Below, one piece after another: positions 46,689-58,300 of a stretch of DNA of 64,000 nt. Position 1 is the stretch's first letter. Each line of letters begins with the position of its first letter. Made by a program: the position numbers and the translations under genes. Under the pieces are notes generated by a model. The model ran no database searches, had not been told where the DNA came from, and worked only from the letters and a program-made list of their open reading frames with translations. The DNA is from Bacillota bacterium (GTDB lineage Bacteria; Bacillota; Clostridia; Tissierellales; Tissierellaceae), in the NCBI GenBank assembly GCA_023388495.1, contig JAEWGC010000037.1:260875-324874 (forward strand), read 5' to 3'.

Positions 46689-46991
46689 TTAATCTTCTAT
46701 TATACCTAGTTTTTTCAATACAATGGTGTATCCTTCTGCACCATAGTTTAAGGCTCTATTGATTCTACTTATTGTTGCAGTACTTGCTCCCGTTTCAGCT
46801 TCTATTTCATTATAGGTTTTATTTGCTTTAAGTAGTTTTGCAACTTCTAATCTTTGTGCTATTGCTTGGATTTCCTTTATGGTACATATATCTTCAAAAA
46901 ATCTGTAACACTCTTCCATATTTTCTAAAAGTAAAATCGCCTCAAAAAATCCATCTACCTGATTGGATTTTATCTTTGAATTAAATTCCAT
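46689..46991 (-). CDS. YerC/YecD family TrpR-like regulator (100 aa)
   Basis: This 100-residue protein has the TrpR-like fold of the YerC/YecD family: ICTIKEIQAIAQRLEVAKLLKANKTYNEIEAETGASTATISRINRAL forms the DNA-binding helices at about 38-84. In Bacillus the gene neighbours pcrA; here it stands alone. Target genes are unknown. Confidence 0.92.
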   Translation of the reverse strand: MEFNSKIKSNQVDGFFEAILLLENMEECYRFFEDICTIKEIQAIAQRLEVAKLLKANKTYNEIEAETGASTATISRINRALNYGAEGYTIVLKKLGIIED

Positions 46992-47043
46992 ACTATACCT
47001 CCCGTAAATTCTAATACATAACTAATTTAAGTATAAAGTGATA

Positions 47044-47073
47044 ATAATAGCTGGGACCTCTCCCAGCTATTAT
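47044..47073 (-). terminator. Terminator of fhs
   Basis: A perfect 13-bp stem (ATAATAGCTGGGA/TCCCAGCTATTAT) with a 4-nt loop adjoins the fhs stop codon. Confidence 0.85.
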
Positions 47074-48744
47074 CTAGAACAATCCTACTATTTCTCCACT
47101 TGGTAATATATCTATATTATTTGCAGCAGGAACTTTTGGTAAACCTGGCATTGTCATGATTTCACCAGTTAAAGCTACTAGGAAACCTGCTCCTCTAGAT
47201 ACTTTGATATCTCTAACAGTAATGGTAAATCCTTTAGGTCTACCAAGTAAAGTTGGGTCATCTGAAAGTGAATATTGAGTCTTTGCCATACAAATTGGCA
47301 TCTTATCAAATCCTAATTTTTCTATATTAGCAATTGTTTTTTCACATGATTTAGTGAAGTCAACTCCATCTGCACCATAAACTTCCTTAGCTATCTTTTC
47401 AATTTTAGCCTTAATTGATTCTTCTACATCATATATAGGTTTAAAGTTGGATGGTTTTGTTTCACATACTCTAACTACAGCCTCAGCCATAGCTACTCCG
47501 CCTTCGCCACCTTTACCCCATACTTCTGAAAGAACTGCTTCTGCACCTAATGATTTACATCTTTCTAGTACATAGTTAAGTTCAGCATCTGTATCTGTTG
47601 GGAATTTATTTATAGCTACTACAGCTGGTACTCCAAACTTATTAACATTTTCTATATGTTTCTCTAGGTTTTCAAATCCTTTTGCTAATGCATCTAGATT
47701 TTCTGAACCTAGTTCATCTTTCTTAACTCCACCATTATATTTTAATGCTCTTACAGTAGCTACTATAACAGCAGCATCTGGTTTTAATTCACCAAATCTA
47801 CACTTAATATCAAAGAATTTTTCTGCGCCTAAGTCTGCACCAAAGCCTGCTTCTGTAACTGTATATTCTACCATCTTTAGGCCTAATTTTGTAGCTAACA
47901 TTGAGTTACATCCATGAGCTATATTGGCAAATGGTCCACCATGGATTAATGCAGGTGTATTTTCTAATGTTTGCACAAGGTTAGGGTTAACTGCATCTTT
48001 CATAAGTAATGCTACTGCACCTTGAGCTTGTAAATCCTTAGCAAATACTGGACTTCCATCATATTTATATGCTACAATGATTTCTCCTACTCTAGCTTTG
48101 AAATCCTCTAAATCCTTTGATAAACAGAAAATTGCCATTATCTCTGAAGCAACTGTTATATCGAATCCATCTTGTCTAGGTACTCCATTTGGTTTTCCAC
48201 CTAATCCAATTACGATATCTCTTAAAGCCCTATCATTCATATCAAGAACTCTTTTCCAAACTACTCTTCTTGGATCAATATTTAATGCATTACCTTGGTG
48301 AATATGGTTATCTAATAAAGCTGAAATTAAGTTATGAGCTGTAGTTATTGCATGAAAATCTCCTGTAAAATGAAGGTTAATGTCTTCCATAGGTACTACT
48401 TGTGAGTATCCACCACCAGCTGCTCCACCTTTAACTCCAAAGCTAGGTCCTAGTGATGGTTCCCTAAGGGCTGTTATAGCAGTTTTGCCTATTTTGTTAA
48501 GTCCCATTGAAAGACCTATGTTTGTGGTAGTCTTACCTTCTCCTGCTGGAGTAGGGTTAATTGCTGTAACTAAAACTAATTTCCCATCTGGCTTGTCTTG
48601 TAACTCCTCTAAAAGTCCTAAAGATACCTTTGCCTTATACTTACCATAATGTATTAGTTTTTCTTCGCTTATGCCTAGCTTGGCTGCCACCTCAGATATA
48701 GGCAACATTTTCGCTTCTTGAGCAATTTGAACATCTGTTTTCAT
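47074..48744 (-). CDS. fhs: Formate-tetrahydrofolate ligase
   Basis: The enzyme makes 10-formyl-THF from formate, THF and ATP, feeding purine formylation (PurN, PurH) and one-carbon metabolism. The 556 residues match the family. The P-loop TPAGEGKT is at 65-72, with the [20 protein letters not shown] region at about 98-118 and a C-terminal [13 protein letters not shown] segment. AAGGAGGAG precedes the ATG. It lies next to the purine operon, which uses its product. Confidence 0.97.
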   Translation of the reverse strand: MKTDVQIAQEAKMLPISEVAAKLGISEEKLIHYGKYKAKVSLGLLEELQDKPDGKLVLVTAINPTPAGEGKTTTNIGLSMGLNKIGKTAITALREPSLGPSFGVKGGAAGGGYSQVVPMEDINLHFTGDFHAITTAHNLISALLDNHIHQGNALNIDPRRVVWKRVLDMNDRALRDIVIGLGGKPNGVPRQDGFDITVASEIMAIFCLSKDLEDFKARVGEIIVAYKYDGSPVFAKDLQAQGAVALLMKDAVNPNLVQTLENTPALIHGGPFANIAHGCNSMLATKLGLKMVEYTVTEAGFGADLGAEKFFDIKCRFGELKPDAAVIVATVRALKYNGGVKKDELGSENLDALAKGFENLEKHIENVNKFGVPAVVAINKFPTDTDAELNYVLERCKSLGAEAVLSEVWGKGGEGGVAMAEAVVRVCETKPSNFKPIYDVEESIKAKIEKIAKEVYGADGVDFTKSCEKTIANIEKLGFDKMPICMAKTQYSLSDDPTLLGRPKGFTITVRDIKVSRGAGFLVALTGEIMTMPGLPKVPAANNIDILPSGEIVGLF

Positions 48745-48980
48745 ACTAACTCCTCCTTATATTTATTTCGTAATACCTATTATTTATATTAACTTTGTAA
48801 ATTATACCCGAATAGATATATACCCTTTTTATTGATATTAAACCCTTTTCTAAATTTTCTAATTTTTTAGTTTATTAAACCAATCTCTTAAATATAAGTA
48901 CTATATAGTATTATAACAGAACAATACAATTTTGGAAATCTTTTTCAAATAAAAAAGCAGGTTTTACCCTGCTACATAGA
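48745..48980. other. Region between purD and fhs, with purD terminator
   Basis: No gene is visible. A short hairpin (AGCAGG/CCTGCT, 48956-48973) with a T-run on the minus strand terminates the purine operon. A GTATAAT box at about 48806-48812 on the minus strand may be the -10 of fhs, without a clear -35. Confidence 0.55.
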
Positions 48981-48981
48981 T

Positions 48982-50250
48982 TTATCCCTTTATAGTTTTA
49001 ATTTCCCCAATATCCTTCCTATAATTCATACCATTAAAGTTAATTTTATTTATATTTGAATATATCTTGTCTCTAGCTTCTTCAATTGTATTTCCTAAGG
49101 CCGTCACAGACAATACCCTACCTCCATTTGTAACTAAAGCACCATCTAAATTCTTCGTTCCATTATGGAAAAGTATAATATCTTTATCCAATTCATTTAT
49201 TCCTGTAATATTAAATCCTTTTTCGTAGTTATCAGGATATCCTTTTGAAGTGAGTACTACTGTGACACAATGATCATCTTTCCACACTAAGTCTAATTTC
49301 TCTAAATTCCCATCTATGGTTTTTTCAAATATATCTACTATATCTGACTGGAGTCTTGGGATTAATACTTCTGTTTCTGGGTCTCCGAACCTTACATTAA
49401 ATTCTAAGACCTTGGGTTCACCATCTTCTATCATTAGACCTATGAATAATATGCCCCTGAAATCCATGTCTTCTTTATCTAGTCCAATTCTTATATTTTT
49501 CAAGATATTATTATGAATCTTTTCATTTAACTTATCACTAAACAATGGACTAGGAGAGAAGCAACCAACTCCTCCAGTATTAGGTCCTTCGTCACCTTCA
49601 TATATCTTTTTATAGTCTTTTGCAGATTCCATTGGAATTATTTTCCCCTCTGTAACTACACAAAGAAGGGAAGCTTCTATGCCATCTAGGAACTCTTCGA
49701 TAACTACCTTTTCACCTTCAGAACCAAAGACTTTTTCTCCTAAAATAGTTTTTAATGCGCCCATTGCCTCAGCTTCACTATAACAGATAACTACACCTTT
49801 ACCTGCACATAGTCCATCTGCTTTGATAACTAATGGATAGGTGAATTCCCTAAGCCCCTCTATGGCTTCATCTAGCTTAGTATAAGATTTATATTTAGCA
49901 GTTGGAACGTTATACTTTTCCATAAATTCTTTGGAAAAATCCTTACTCCCCTCAAGCTGTGCACATTTTTTATTTACACCGAAAATCTTTAATCCTTTTT
50001 CTTGAAACTTATTGACTATACCTAATACTAAGGGCAATTCTGGCCCTACTACTGTTAGATCTATATGATTTTCTATAGCAAAGTCTCTTAATTTTTCTAT
50101 TTCATCTACATTTATATCTATATTTTCAGCCACCTCAAGAGTTCCACCATTTCCAGGAGCACAATAAACTTTGCTTACCTTATTACTTTTAGCTATTTTC
50201 CAACATAATGCATGTTCTCTACCACCACTACCTATAACCAATACCTTCAT
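48982..50250 (-). CDS. purD: Phosphoribosylamine-glycine ligase
   Basis: PurD joins phosphoribosylamine and glycine to make GAR, the second step of purine synthesis. The 422 residues match. The N-terminal VIGSGGREHALCWKI loop, the ATP-grasp lysines and glycine loop (KADGLCAGKGV), and GVLFxx-like metal region (DFRGILFIGLMIEDGEPKVLEFNVRFGDPETEV, of which Glu and Asn bind metal) are present. It is the last gene of the operon. Confidence 0.97.
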   Translation of the reverse strand: MKVLVIGSGGREHALCWKIAKSNKVSKVYCAPGNGGTLEVAENIDINVDEIEKLRDFAIENHIDLTVVGPELPLVLGIVNKFQEKGLKIFGVNKKCAQLEGSKDFSKEFMEKYNVPTAKYKSYTKLDEAIEGLREFTYPLVIKADGLCAGKGVVICYSEAEAMGALKTILGEKVFGSEGEKVVIEEFLDGIEASLLCVVTEGKIIPMESAKDYKKIYEGDEGPNTGGVGCFSPSPLFSDKLNEKIHNNILKNIRIGLDKEDMDFRGILFIGLMIEDGEPKVLEFNVRFGDPETEVLIPRLQSDIVDIFEKTIDGNLEKLDLVWKDDHCVTVVLTSKGYPDNYEKGFNITGINELDKDIILFHNGTKNLDGALVTNGGRVLSVTALGNTIEEARDKIYSNINKINFNGMNYRKDIGEIKTIKG

Positions 50251-50268
50251 CCTATTACCTCCTAAGGT

Positions 50269-51801
50269 TTAGTGTTTGAAATGTCTTATGCCAGTGATTA
50301 TCATTGCAATGCCATTTTTATCTGCTCCTTCTATTACTTCATTATCCTTTAAAGAACCACCTGGTTGGATAATTGCCCTAACACCAGCTTTAGCTAATAA
50401 CTCTATGGAATCCTTAAATGGGAAGAATCCATCAGAAGCCAAAACAGCTCCCTTAACATTTTCTCCGGCTCTCTCTATTGCATTTTGTACTGCCCATACC
50501 CTGTTTACTTCTCCAAGACCAATTCCAATAGTTCCCTTATCTTTAACTATGACTACTCCGTTAGACTTTACGCTCTTGGCAGCCTTCCAAGCAAATAGTA
50601 AATCTTCCATTTCTTTATCTGTTGGCTGTGATTTTGTTACAATTTTTAGCTCTTCACCTAATAACACATTATCTTTATCTTGAATCAGTAGACCACCTAA
50701 TACCTTCTTTATATCTAACTCTTTGTATTTCTTATCTATAATATTTTCAATCTTCATTATCCTGATGTTTTTCTTTTTAGTAAGTATCTCAAGTGCTTTA
50801 TCAGTAAATGAAGGAGCCATTACTATCTCTATAAAGATTTCATTAATTTTTTCCGCTACTTTCTCATCTATTTCTCTATTGGCAGCAATTATACCACCGA
50901 ATATTGATACCTTATCTGATGAGTAAGCCTTTTCATAAGCTTCTGATATATTTTCTCCACTACCAATACCACATGGGTTAGCATGTTTTACGGCTACAAC
51001 TGTAGGCTCATCAAATTCTTTTAAAGCTTCAATACAGCCATTAGCATCATTAATATTGTTGAAGGAAAGTTCCTTTCCGTGAAGTTGTATTGCACCTGCA
51101 AGGGTTCCCTCTATTTTACCTACTTCCTTATAAAAGGCTGCCCTTTGGTGTGGGTTTTCTCCATATCTTAATTCATCTTTAGATTTGTAAGCTAGAGTTA
51201 GCATCTCCGGGAATACACCTTCTTCTATTTCATTAAAATAATTTGATATTAAAGCATCGTAATAGGCAGTATAGTTAAAAACTTTCCTTGCTAGATATTG
51301 TCTTGTTTTAATGGTTGTATTACCTTCAGATTTCAATTCATTTAATACCTTTTCATAATCTGATGGGTCAACTATTACCGTTACATCATTATAGTTCTTA
51401 GCCGCAGCTCTAATCATAGAAGGTCCGCCAATATCTATGTTTTCAATTATTTCTTCGTGGGTTGCACCTGGCTTTTTTATAGTTTCTTCAAAGGGGTATA
51501 GATTGTTAACTACTATATCAATACCTTTAATTTGCATATCTTCAATTGTTTTCACATGATTTTCATCATCTCTTCTATATAAAAGTCCGCCGTGAATATA
51601 TGGATTTAAAGTCTTCACTCTACCATCTAATATTTCTGGAAACTTAGTTACATCTTCTACTTCAATCACTTCGATTCCTGCCTCTTTTAAAATCTTAAAT
51701 GTTCCACCAGTTGATACTATTTCCCAACCTAACTTCTTCAATTCTAAGGCAAATTCAACAATACCGTCCTTATGAAAAACACTAATCAATGCCCTTTTCA
51801 T
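50269..51801 (-). CDS. purH: Bifunctional AICAR transformylase/IMP cyclohydrolase
   Basis: PurH carries out the last two steps to IMP. The N-terminal MGS-like cyclohydrolase (about 1-190, [12 protein letters not shown] and STGGTFKIL) and the C-terminal transformylase (about 200-510) with the Lys-His pair in [11 protein letters not shown] and the DGFFPFKDS and [12 protein letters not shown] motifs are intact. It uses 10-formyl-THF, which the nearby fhs product supplies. Confidence 0.97.
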   Translation of the reverse strand: MKRALISVFHKDGIVEFALELKKLGWEIVSTGGTFKILKEAGIEVIEVEDVTKFPEILDGRVKTLNPYIHGGLLYRRDDENHVKTIEDMQIKGIDIVVNNLYPFEETIKKPGATHEEIIENIDIGGPSMIRAAAKNYNDVTVIVDPSDYEKVLNELKSEGNTTIKTRQYLARKVFNYTAYYDALISNYFNEIEEGVFPEMLTLAYKSKDELRYGENPHQRAAFYKEVGKIEGTLAGAIQLHGKELSFNNINDANGCIEALKEFDEPTVVAVKHANPCGIGSGENISEAYEKAYSSDKVSIFGGIIAANREIDEKVAEKINEIFIEIVMAPSFTDKALEILTKKKNIRIMKIENIIDKKYKELDIKKVLGGLLIQDKDNVLLGEELKIVTKSQPTDKEMEDLLFAWKAAKSVKSNGVVIVKDKGTIGIGLGEVNRVWAVQNAIERAGENVKGAVLASDGFFPFKDSIELLAKAGVRAIIQPGGSLKDNEVIEGADKNGIAMIITGIRHFKH

Positions 51802-51811
51802 CCTATCACCT

Positions 51812-52435
51812 CTATTTTATAATCACTTTTCTTCCTTCGATAGTTAATCTCTTTTCACAATATAATTTAATAGCTTGTACTAAGAGCTTATGTTCTATTT
51901 TTAATACTTTTTCTTTTAAAGAATCAATAGTATCTTCATTATCTACATATACAATATCTTGAAGTATTATAGGACCTGTATCTGTTCCTTCATCTACAAA
52001 ATGAACCGTAGCTCCTGTTACTTTTACGCCATAATCTAAAACTCTCCGGTGAACATTTTCACCATAATAACCTTTTCCACAAAAACTAGGTATTAAGGAA
52101 GGATGTATGTTTATTATTCTTCCACTAAATTCTTCTATAAATTCCTTAGATAGTACTTTTAAATATCCAGCTAGTACAATTAATTCTATATCTCTTTTCT
52201 TAAATTCTTTTATTAATTCTAGATTATATTCCCCTTCACTACTAAATAATTTTCTATCTAAATAAATACTCTCTATTCCTGCATCTCTTCCTCTAGTTAA
52301 GCCATAGGCTTCTTCTCTATTGGAAACTACTAGCTTTATTTCTCCATTTATACTTCCATTTTTAACATTGTCTATTATTGACTGTAGATTAGTGCCTCCA
52401 CCAGAGATTAAAACTCCTATCTTTACTGGTGACAT
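51812..52435 (-). CDS. purN: Phosphoribosylglycinamide formyltransferase
   Basis: PurN formylates GAR with 10-formyl-THF. The 207 residues match. The [10 protein letters not shown] phosphate loop (about 10-19), the catalytic Asn-His pair in [12 protein letters not shown] (about 106-117) and the Asp in DEGTDTGP (about 145) are visible. The ATG lies inside the last codons of purM (13-bp overlap), so the two are translationally coupled. Confidence 0.96.
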   Translation of the reverse strand: MSPVKIGVLISGGGTNLQSIIDNVKNGSINGEIKLVVSNREEAYGLTRGRDAGIESIYLDRKLFSSEGEYNLELIKEFKKRDIELIVLAGYLKVLSKEFIEEFSGRIINIHPSLIPSFCGKGYYGENVHRRVLDYGVKVTGATVHFVDEGTDTGPIILQDIVYVDNEDTIDSLKEKVLKIEHKLLVQAIKLYCEKRLTIEGRKVIIK

Positions 52436-53457
52436 AATACTACTCCTTCATCTCCTCTTTTAATTTCTCCAAGAACTACATATTCTTCGTTTTGTTCTTC
52501 TAGGAATTTAACTACGTCCCCTAATTCCTCTTTACCTACTGCCATAACCATACCGATTCCCATGTTAAATGTTCCGTACATTTCATCAAGGGCAATTCCA
52601 CCCCATTTTTGTAATAGGTTGAAAATAACTGGTGTATTTATTTTAGTAGTATCTATATGAGCAGTTAGTCCAGCAGGTAACATTCTTGGAATGTTCTCAT
52701 AAAATCCTCCACCTGTTATATGACTTAGACCCTTAATATTAAATTTTTCTACTAAGTTATATACTGGCTTTGTATATATCCTAGTTGGCTTTATAAGTTC
52801 TTCTCCTATAGTACATCCAAGTTCTTCTACATATTGATCTATTTTCATCTTTTCCTTATCAAATATTATTTTTCTCACAAGGGAAAATCCATTACTATGA
52901 ACTCCACTGGATGGTAATCCTATAATATAATCTCCTTCTTCTATAGTAGATCCGTTTATTATCTTCTTCCTATCTACTACTCCTACACAAAATCCTGCTA
53001 CATCATATTCATCTTCATTATAAAATCCTGGCATCTCAGCAGTTTCTCCACCAATTAATGCACACCCTGCTTTGATACAGCCGTTGGATACTCCCTCTAC
53101 TATACTAGCCATTTTTTCAGGAATTAGTTTTCCTGTGGCTATATAATCTAAGAAAAATAAAGGCTTTGCTCCTTGGCAAAGAATATCATTGGCACACATA
53201 GCTACACAATCTTCGCCTATGGTATCGTGTTTATCCATCATAAAAGCAAGTCTTAGTTTTGTACCTACTCCATCTGTTCCTGATACAAGAACTGGCTCTT
53301 CATAGGATTTAGTATCTAGTTGAAACAATCCTGCAAATCCACCTATATCTGATAAAACTCCTGGAATATGAGTTTTCTTAATCATTCCCTTTATAAGCTG
53401 TACCTCTTTATATCCTGCTTCTTTATCTACACCTGCGTCTTTATATGTTAAACTCAC
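52423..53457 (-). CDS. purM: Phosphoribosylformylglycinamidine cyclo-ligase (AIR synthase, GTG start)
   Basis: PurM closes the imidazole ring of AIR using ATP. The 344 residues match. The SGTDGVGTKL loop (about 60-69), DTIGEDCVAMCANDIL metal region, GGETAEMPG and the HITGGGFYENIPRML motif are present. The start is GTG with GGGAGG 5 bp upstream. It follows purF by 2 bp. Confidence 0.97.
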   Translation of the reverse strand: MSLTYKDAGVDKEAGYKEVQLIKGMIKKTHIPGVLSDIGGFAGLFQLDTKSYEEPVLVSGTDGVGTKLRLAFMMDKHDTIGEDCVAMCANDILCQGAKPLFFLDYIATGKLIPEKMASIVEGVSNGCIKAGCALIGGETAEMPGFYNEDEYDVAGFCVGVVDRKKIINGSTIEEGDYIIGLPSSGVHSNGFSLVRKIIFDKEKMKIDQYVEELGCTIGEELIKPTRIYTKPVYNLVEKFNIKGLSHITGGGFYENIPRMLPAGLTAHIDTTKINTPVIFNLLQKWGGIALDEMYGTFNMGIGMVMAVGKEELGDVVKFLEEQNEEYVVLGEIKRGDEGVVLCHQ

Positions 53458-53459
53458 AC

Positions 53460-54800
53460 CTATACCTCCCTTTCAATTGGGTACTCTCCACTTAAACATC
53501 CCGTACAAAATTCTTCTCCACCTGAAGCCTTTAATAATCCCTCAAGAGATAGATATTCTAAGGAATCTACTCCTATTAATTCTTTTATTTCTTCCTTTGA
53601 CATTTGAGCAGCTATTAAGTTTTCTCTGCTAGGAGTATCCATTCCTAAATGACAGGAATGAAGAACCGGTGGCGAGGATATCCTAACATGTATCTCCTTA
53701 GCACCTGCATTCTTTATCATTTCAATAGTTCTTTTTATAGTTGTACCTCTTACTATTGAGTCATCTACTAGTATTACTCTTTTTCCTTCAACATTTTCCT
53801 TTAATACATTAAGCTTAATCCTAACCCCCTGCTCTCTTAACTCCTGAGTTGGTTCTATAAATGTTCTACCAACATATCTATTTTTTATTAAACCCTCTGC
53901 ATAAGGAATTCCTGACTCTTCTGCATATCCTATTGCAGATATTGTGCCAGAATCTGGAGCACCTATGACAATATCACCATCTACAGAAGATTCTCTTGCC
54001 AACTGTTTTCCTGCTTCTATTCTTGATAAATAAATGCTTTTATCATCTAATTTACTATCTGGTCTTGCAAAATATATTATTTCAAATAAGCATAGCTTCT
54101 TTGTATTCCCATCTTTTCTTATGGACTTCAATCCATTTTCGTCTATAACTACAATCTCACCAGGCTCAATATCCCTTATGAATTCTGCTCCTATTGTGTC
54201 AAAGGCACAAGTCTCTGATGCTAATATATAGTCTTCTCCAAATTTTCCTAAAGAAAGCGGTTTAACTCCATAGGGGTCCCTTGCACCTATTAACTTATCT
54301 GTCGTCATCATAACTAATCCGTAGGTTCCCTTTATAGTATCTAAAGTCTTTATTATGGCGTCTTCTACATTATCCTTATGATATCTTGCTATTAGATTAG
54401 CTATGACCTCAGTATCTAACTCAGATTGAAAAATAGCACCATTATCCTCTAGTTCATCTCGTAGCTTTTCAAAGTTTACTACAGCACCATCATGAGCTAA
54501 TGCCAATGCACCTCTTTTATATCCTACAACTAAAGGTTGTGCATTAATAGTGGTTGTATCTCCTACAGTTGCATATCTTACATGTCCTATACCAATATTT
54601 CCTCGAAGTCTTTCCATTGTTTCCTTTGGAAAGACCTCATGTACTAACCCTAAGTCCTTAAAGTAGTCAACAAAACCATTGTTATTTACTGCGATACCAG
54701 TACTTACTTGACCTCTATGTTGTAGTGCATATAAACCATAATATATTATCTTTGATACATCATTTCTTTTTTTGCTATAAATCCCTACAACTCCGCTCAA
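53460..54800 (-). CDS. purF: Amidophosphoribosyltransferase with inactivated glutaminase site (TTG start)
   Basis: PurF makes phosphoribosylamine, the committed step. The phosphoribosyltransferase part is intact (PRPP loop VILVDDSIVRGTT near 350), and the Fe-S ligands of the Bacillus type are kept (Cys in LCLFEI, HSCHLG and FCTGC). But the N-terminal nucleophile is gone: the protein begins Met-Ser2-Gly (codon AGC) where PurF needs Cys, with no upstream Cys codon in frame before a stop. The oxyanion Asn of the usual HNG is Asp104 (HDG). It should not use glutamine and probably takes free ammonia. Confidence 0.95.
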   Translation of the reverse strand: MSGVVGIYSKKRNDVSKIIYYGLYALQHRGQVSTGIAVNNNGFVDYFKDLGLVHEVFPKETMERLRGNIGIGHVRYATVGDTTTINAQPLVVGYKRGALALAHDGAVVNFEKLRDELEDNGAIFQSELDTEVIANLIARYHKDNVEDAIIKTLDTIKGTYGLVMMTTDKLIGARDPYGVKPLSLGKFGEDYILASETCAFDTIGAEFIRDIEPGEIVVIDENGLKSIRKDGNTKKLCLFEIIYFARPDSKLDDKSIYLSRIEAGKQLARESSVDGDIVIGAPDSGTISAIGYAEESGIPYAEGLIKNRYVGRTFIEPTQELREQGVRIKLNVLKENVEGKRVILVDDSIVRGTTIKRTIEMIKNAGAKEIHVRISSPPVLHSCHLGMDTPSRENLIAAQMSKEEIKELIGVDSLEYLSLEGLLKASGGEEFCTGCLSGEYPIEREV

Positions 54801-54819
54801 GATTACACCTTCTCTCTAG

Positions 54820-55299
54820 TTAGTTTCTGATCTCTTCATCCATCTTTTCTACCTCTTCTGCCATCTCTTTTTTATATTCCTTGAATTTTTCCCTTAATTC
54901 AGGATATTTTATAGAAAGCATTTGTACTGCTAGAAGTCCTCCATTTTCCCCACCATCTATAGCTACAGTAGCTACTGGAACCCCCTTAGGCATTTGTACT
55001 ACAGAAAGAAGTGAGTCCAATCCATCCATAGTTGAGGATTTAGCAGGGATTCCTATTACAGGAAGGCAGGATACTCCTGCTAATACTCCAGCTAGATGGG
55101 CTGCCTTTCCAGCTATGGCGATTATAACTTCTGTTCCTTTTTCTTCAGCATTTTCCGCAAATTCAAAAGCCTTATATGGTGTTCTATGGGCTGATATAAC
55201 TCTTACCTCATATTCCACTCCAAACTTATCAAATATTTTAGTTACCTTTTCAGCTATAGGTCTATCTGATATACTTCCCATCAATATACTAACTTTCAT
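54820..55299 (-). CDS. purE: 5-(carboxyamino)imidazole ribonucleotide mutase/AIR carboxylase
   Basis: PurE forms CAIR. The 159 residues match, with the GSISDRPIAEKV N-terminus, SAHRTPYKAFEFA (about 38-50), AIAGKAAHLAGVLAG and the LSVVQMPKGVPVATVAI motif. No purK is adjacent; if none exists in the genome the enzyme would have to carboxylate AIR with CO2 directly. It is followed by purF rather than purC. Confidence 0.95.
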   Translation of the reverse strand: MKVSILMGSISDRPIAEKVTKIFDKFGVEYEVRVISAHRTPYKAFEFAENAEEKGTEVIIAIAGKAAHLAGVLAGVSCLPVIGIPAKSSTMDGLDSLLSVVQMPKGVPVATVAIDGGENGGLLAVQMLSIKYPELREKFKEYKKEMAEEVEKMDEEIRN

Positions 55300-55310
55300 C
55301 TCTATTCCCC

Positions 55311-58300
55311 CTATTTAAAGTATTTTATACCTGATTCAAATATCTTATGTTTACCTAGTATTTCTGAATTCTTATATAATCCATTTCCTACTCTATCAAT
55401 AGATGAAATAGTTCCAAGTATTCTTCCATCAGGGCTGGTCATAGATTCTATGCCATAGATTGAGCCTGTTAGATTTTCATCTGCAAACTGAGTTGATATT
55501 TGGGATATTCCAATATTTTCTCCTATTACTCTTCCTTCCTTTGTAGCTAATGGAACAGTGTAGATATCTCCTACCTCCATTTCATTAAACCAAGGTGATA
55601 GATTAGATGTTACTTTAATATTGGCTAACCTTGAAATAAATTCTCCGCTCTTGTTGTATGCAATATTAGCAGAAGGAGTTATTAATCCTAGTTTCATTAA
55701 TCCTAAGAAGCCAGCACCTATGCCAAGAATTAATCCATCTCTATTATTAAGATGATTGTCTATTTCCTCTTTCACATAAGAATTACTTAGTATTAGCTTC
55801 ATCAATTTTCCACCGGCCTCTGGTTCATCCCCTAGTAGAGAACCATTTGGTAATCCTATTATTTGACAATCTTTTATTCTTCTTGCTAATTCCTTATAGG
55901 ATTCTTCCATATCTGTTAAAGATAAAGTCTTAAATACAATAGTATCTACCTCACCACCAGCTTCTTCAAAGGCTCTAGCCATAGTATATTCTCCATGGGT
56001 ACCAGTAAATATTGGTATTAAAACCTTTGGCTTAGCAATAGATGTTTTTCTTGTAATTATATTTCCATTTTCAAACTTAATTTCTTCTATATTATCCTTA
56101 TCCCTACATACTGGGAATACTTCCTCCAATGATTCTTCAAATGACTTAATTAAGTTATCTAACTCTATAATCTCTTTATCTACCTCTATATGTTTTTCTT
56201 CTATCGTGGTTCCAAGGACTCTATAATTATTTCCTAATGCTACTTCATCCCTGAATTCAACTACTATCGATCCATATAGTGGCTTAAATAACTCTTCTTT
56301 ACTGATTTCATTGAGTCTAAAGCCTATTTTATTACCCATAGCCATTTCAGCAATGGATCTTGCAACTCCGCCGTACTTAACTGTAGATGCTGAGATTATT
56401 TCTCCTTTATCTATTAACTCTTTGATTTTAGAATAATTTGACTTCAATTGATCTAAATCAACCATTCCATCTTTATCTATATCTAAACTGATTAAGGCAA
56501 CAGTTGAACCAATATTTTTAAACTCTGGTGATACTATATTTCCTACCTTATCTGTAGTCACTGCAAAACTAACTAAAGTTGGTGGAACATTGATATCCTC
56601 AAAGGTACCACTCATACTATCCTTTCCACCTATACTTGGAGTATCTAATCCTTTTTGTACTAGAAATGCACCAAGTAATGCTGAAAATGGTTTTCCCCAT
56701 TTAGTTGAATCATCTCCTAGCCTTTCGAAATATTCTTGAAAGGTTAGTCTTACTTTTCTGTAATCTCCACCCATAGCTACAATCTTTGCTATAGATTCTA
56801 TAACAGCATAATATCCTCCATGGAAAGGACTCCATTTTGAAAGCTTTGGCTCATAACCATAACTCATTAAAGAGCAAGTCTCTGTCTCTCCTTCTAACAC
56901 AGGAATCTTCGCTACCATTCCCTCAGCTGGAGTTAGCTTATATTTTCCACCTAAAGGCATCAATACTGTACTAGCTCCTACAGTATGATCAAATCCTTCT
57001 GCTAAACCTTTTTGACTGCAAATATTTAAATCTTTAACATTCTCTATAAATGCTTCTTTAATATTTTTTCCTTCTATATGAGATGGGATTTTATTTAAAT
57101 ATAATTCTTCCGCAGGTTGTTCTATATTAACTTTGTTTTTCTTTCTTATACCGTTAGTATCTAGAAAATCCCTCTTGATATTTACAATTGTCTCTTCTCT
57201 CCATACCATTTTTAGAACTTTTTCCTCTGTAACTTTAGCTACCACTGTACCTTCTACATCTTCTGCTTCCACAAAGGACATAAATCTTTCTAGATTTTCA
57301 GGTGCTATTACCACAGCCATTCTTTCTTGTGACTCAGATAATGCAATCTCAGTACCATCAAGACCAGGATATTTTAGTGGGACCTTGTCTAATTCGATAA
57401 AGAGTCCATCTGCTAATTCTCCTATGGCTACAGAAACTCCTCCAGCACCAAAATCATTACATTTCTTAATCATCTTAGATACTTCTTCATTTCTAAATAA
57501 ACGAACTATCTTTCTCTCTATAGGAGGATTTCCCTTTTGTACCTCTGCACCACTAGTGTGTAAAGATTCTTCCGTATGTTCCTTAGATGAACCAACTGCT
57601 CCACCTAATCCATCACGACCAGTCCTTCCACCTACTAGAACAATCAAATCTCCAGGTTCTGACTCTCCTCTGAATACTGCGTTCTTTGGAGCTGCAGCAA
57701 CTAATGCACCTAATTCCATTCTCTTAGCCATATAGCCTTTATCATATATTTCCTTTACATATCCAGTAGCAGCACCAATTTGATATCCATAGGAGCTATA
57801 GCCTGCCTTAGCAGTTTGTGTAATCTTTCTTTGTGGTAGCTTTCCAGGTAAAGTATCTTCATATTTTTGTCTTGGATCTGCCGCTCCTGTAATCCTCATA
57901 GCTTGATATACATAGGCTCTTCCAGATAATGGGTCTCTTATAGCTCCACCCAAACAAGTAGATGCACCACCAAAAGGTTCCATTTCCGTAGGATGATTAT
58001 GAGTCTCGTTCTTGAACATCAATAACCATTTTTCATTTTTACCATCTATGTCCACATCTATTTCTATACTGCAAGCATTGACTTCATCTGTTTCTTCCTT
58101 ATCATCTAGTAAACCTTTTTTCTTTGTTTCTTTCATATTGATAGTAGCCAAATCCATTAGAGAGATTACTCTTTCTTTGTTTTCATATACAAATTGACGA
58201 GACATTATATACTCATCTAGTGCTCTTTGGAATACTTCTCTGTACTTTCCTTCCTCCATGGATATGTCTGTAATCTCTGTCATAAAAGTAGTATGTCTAC

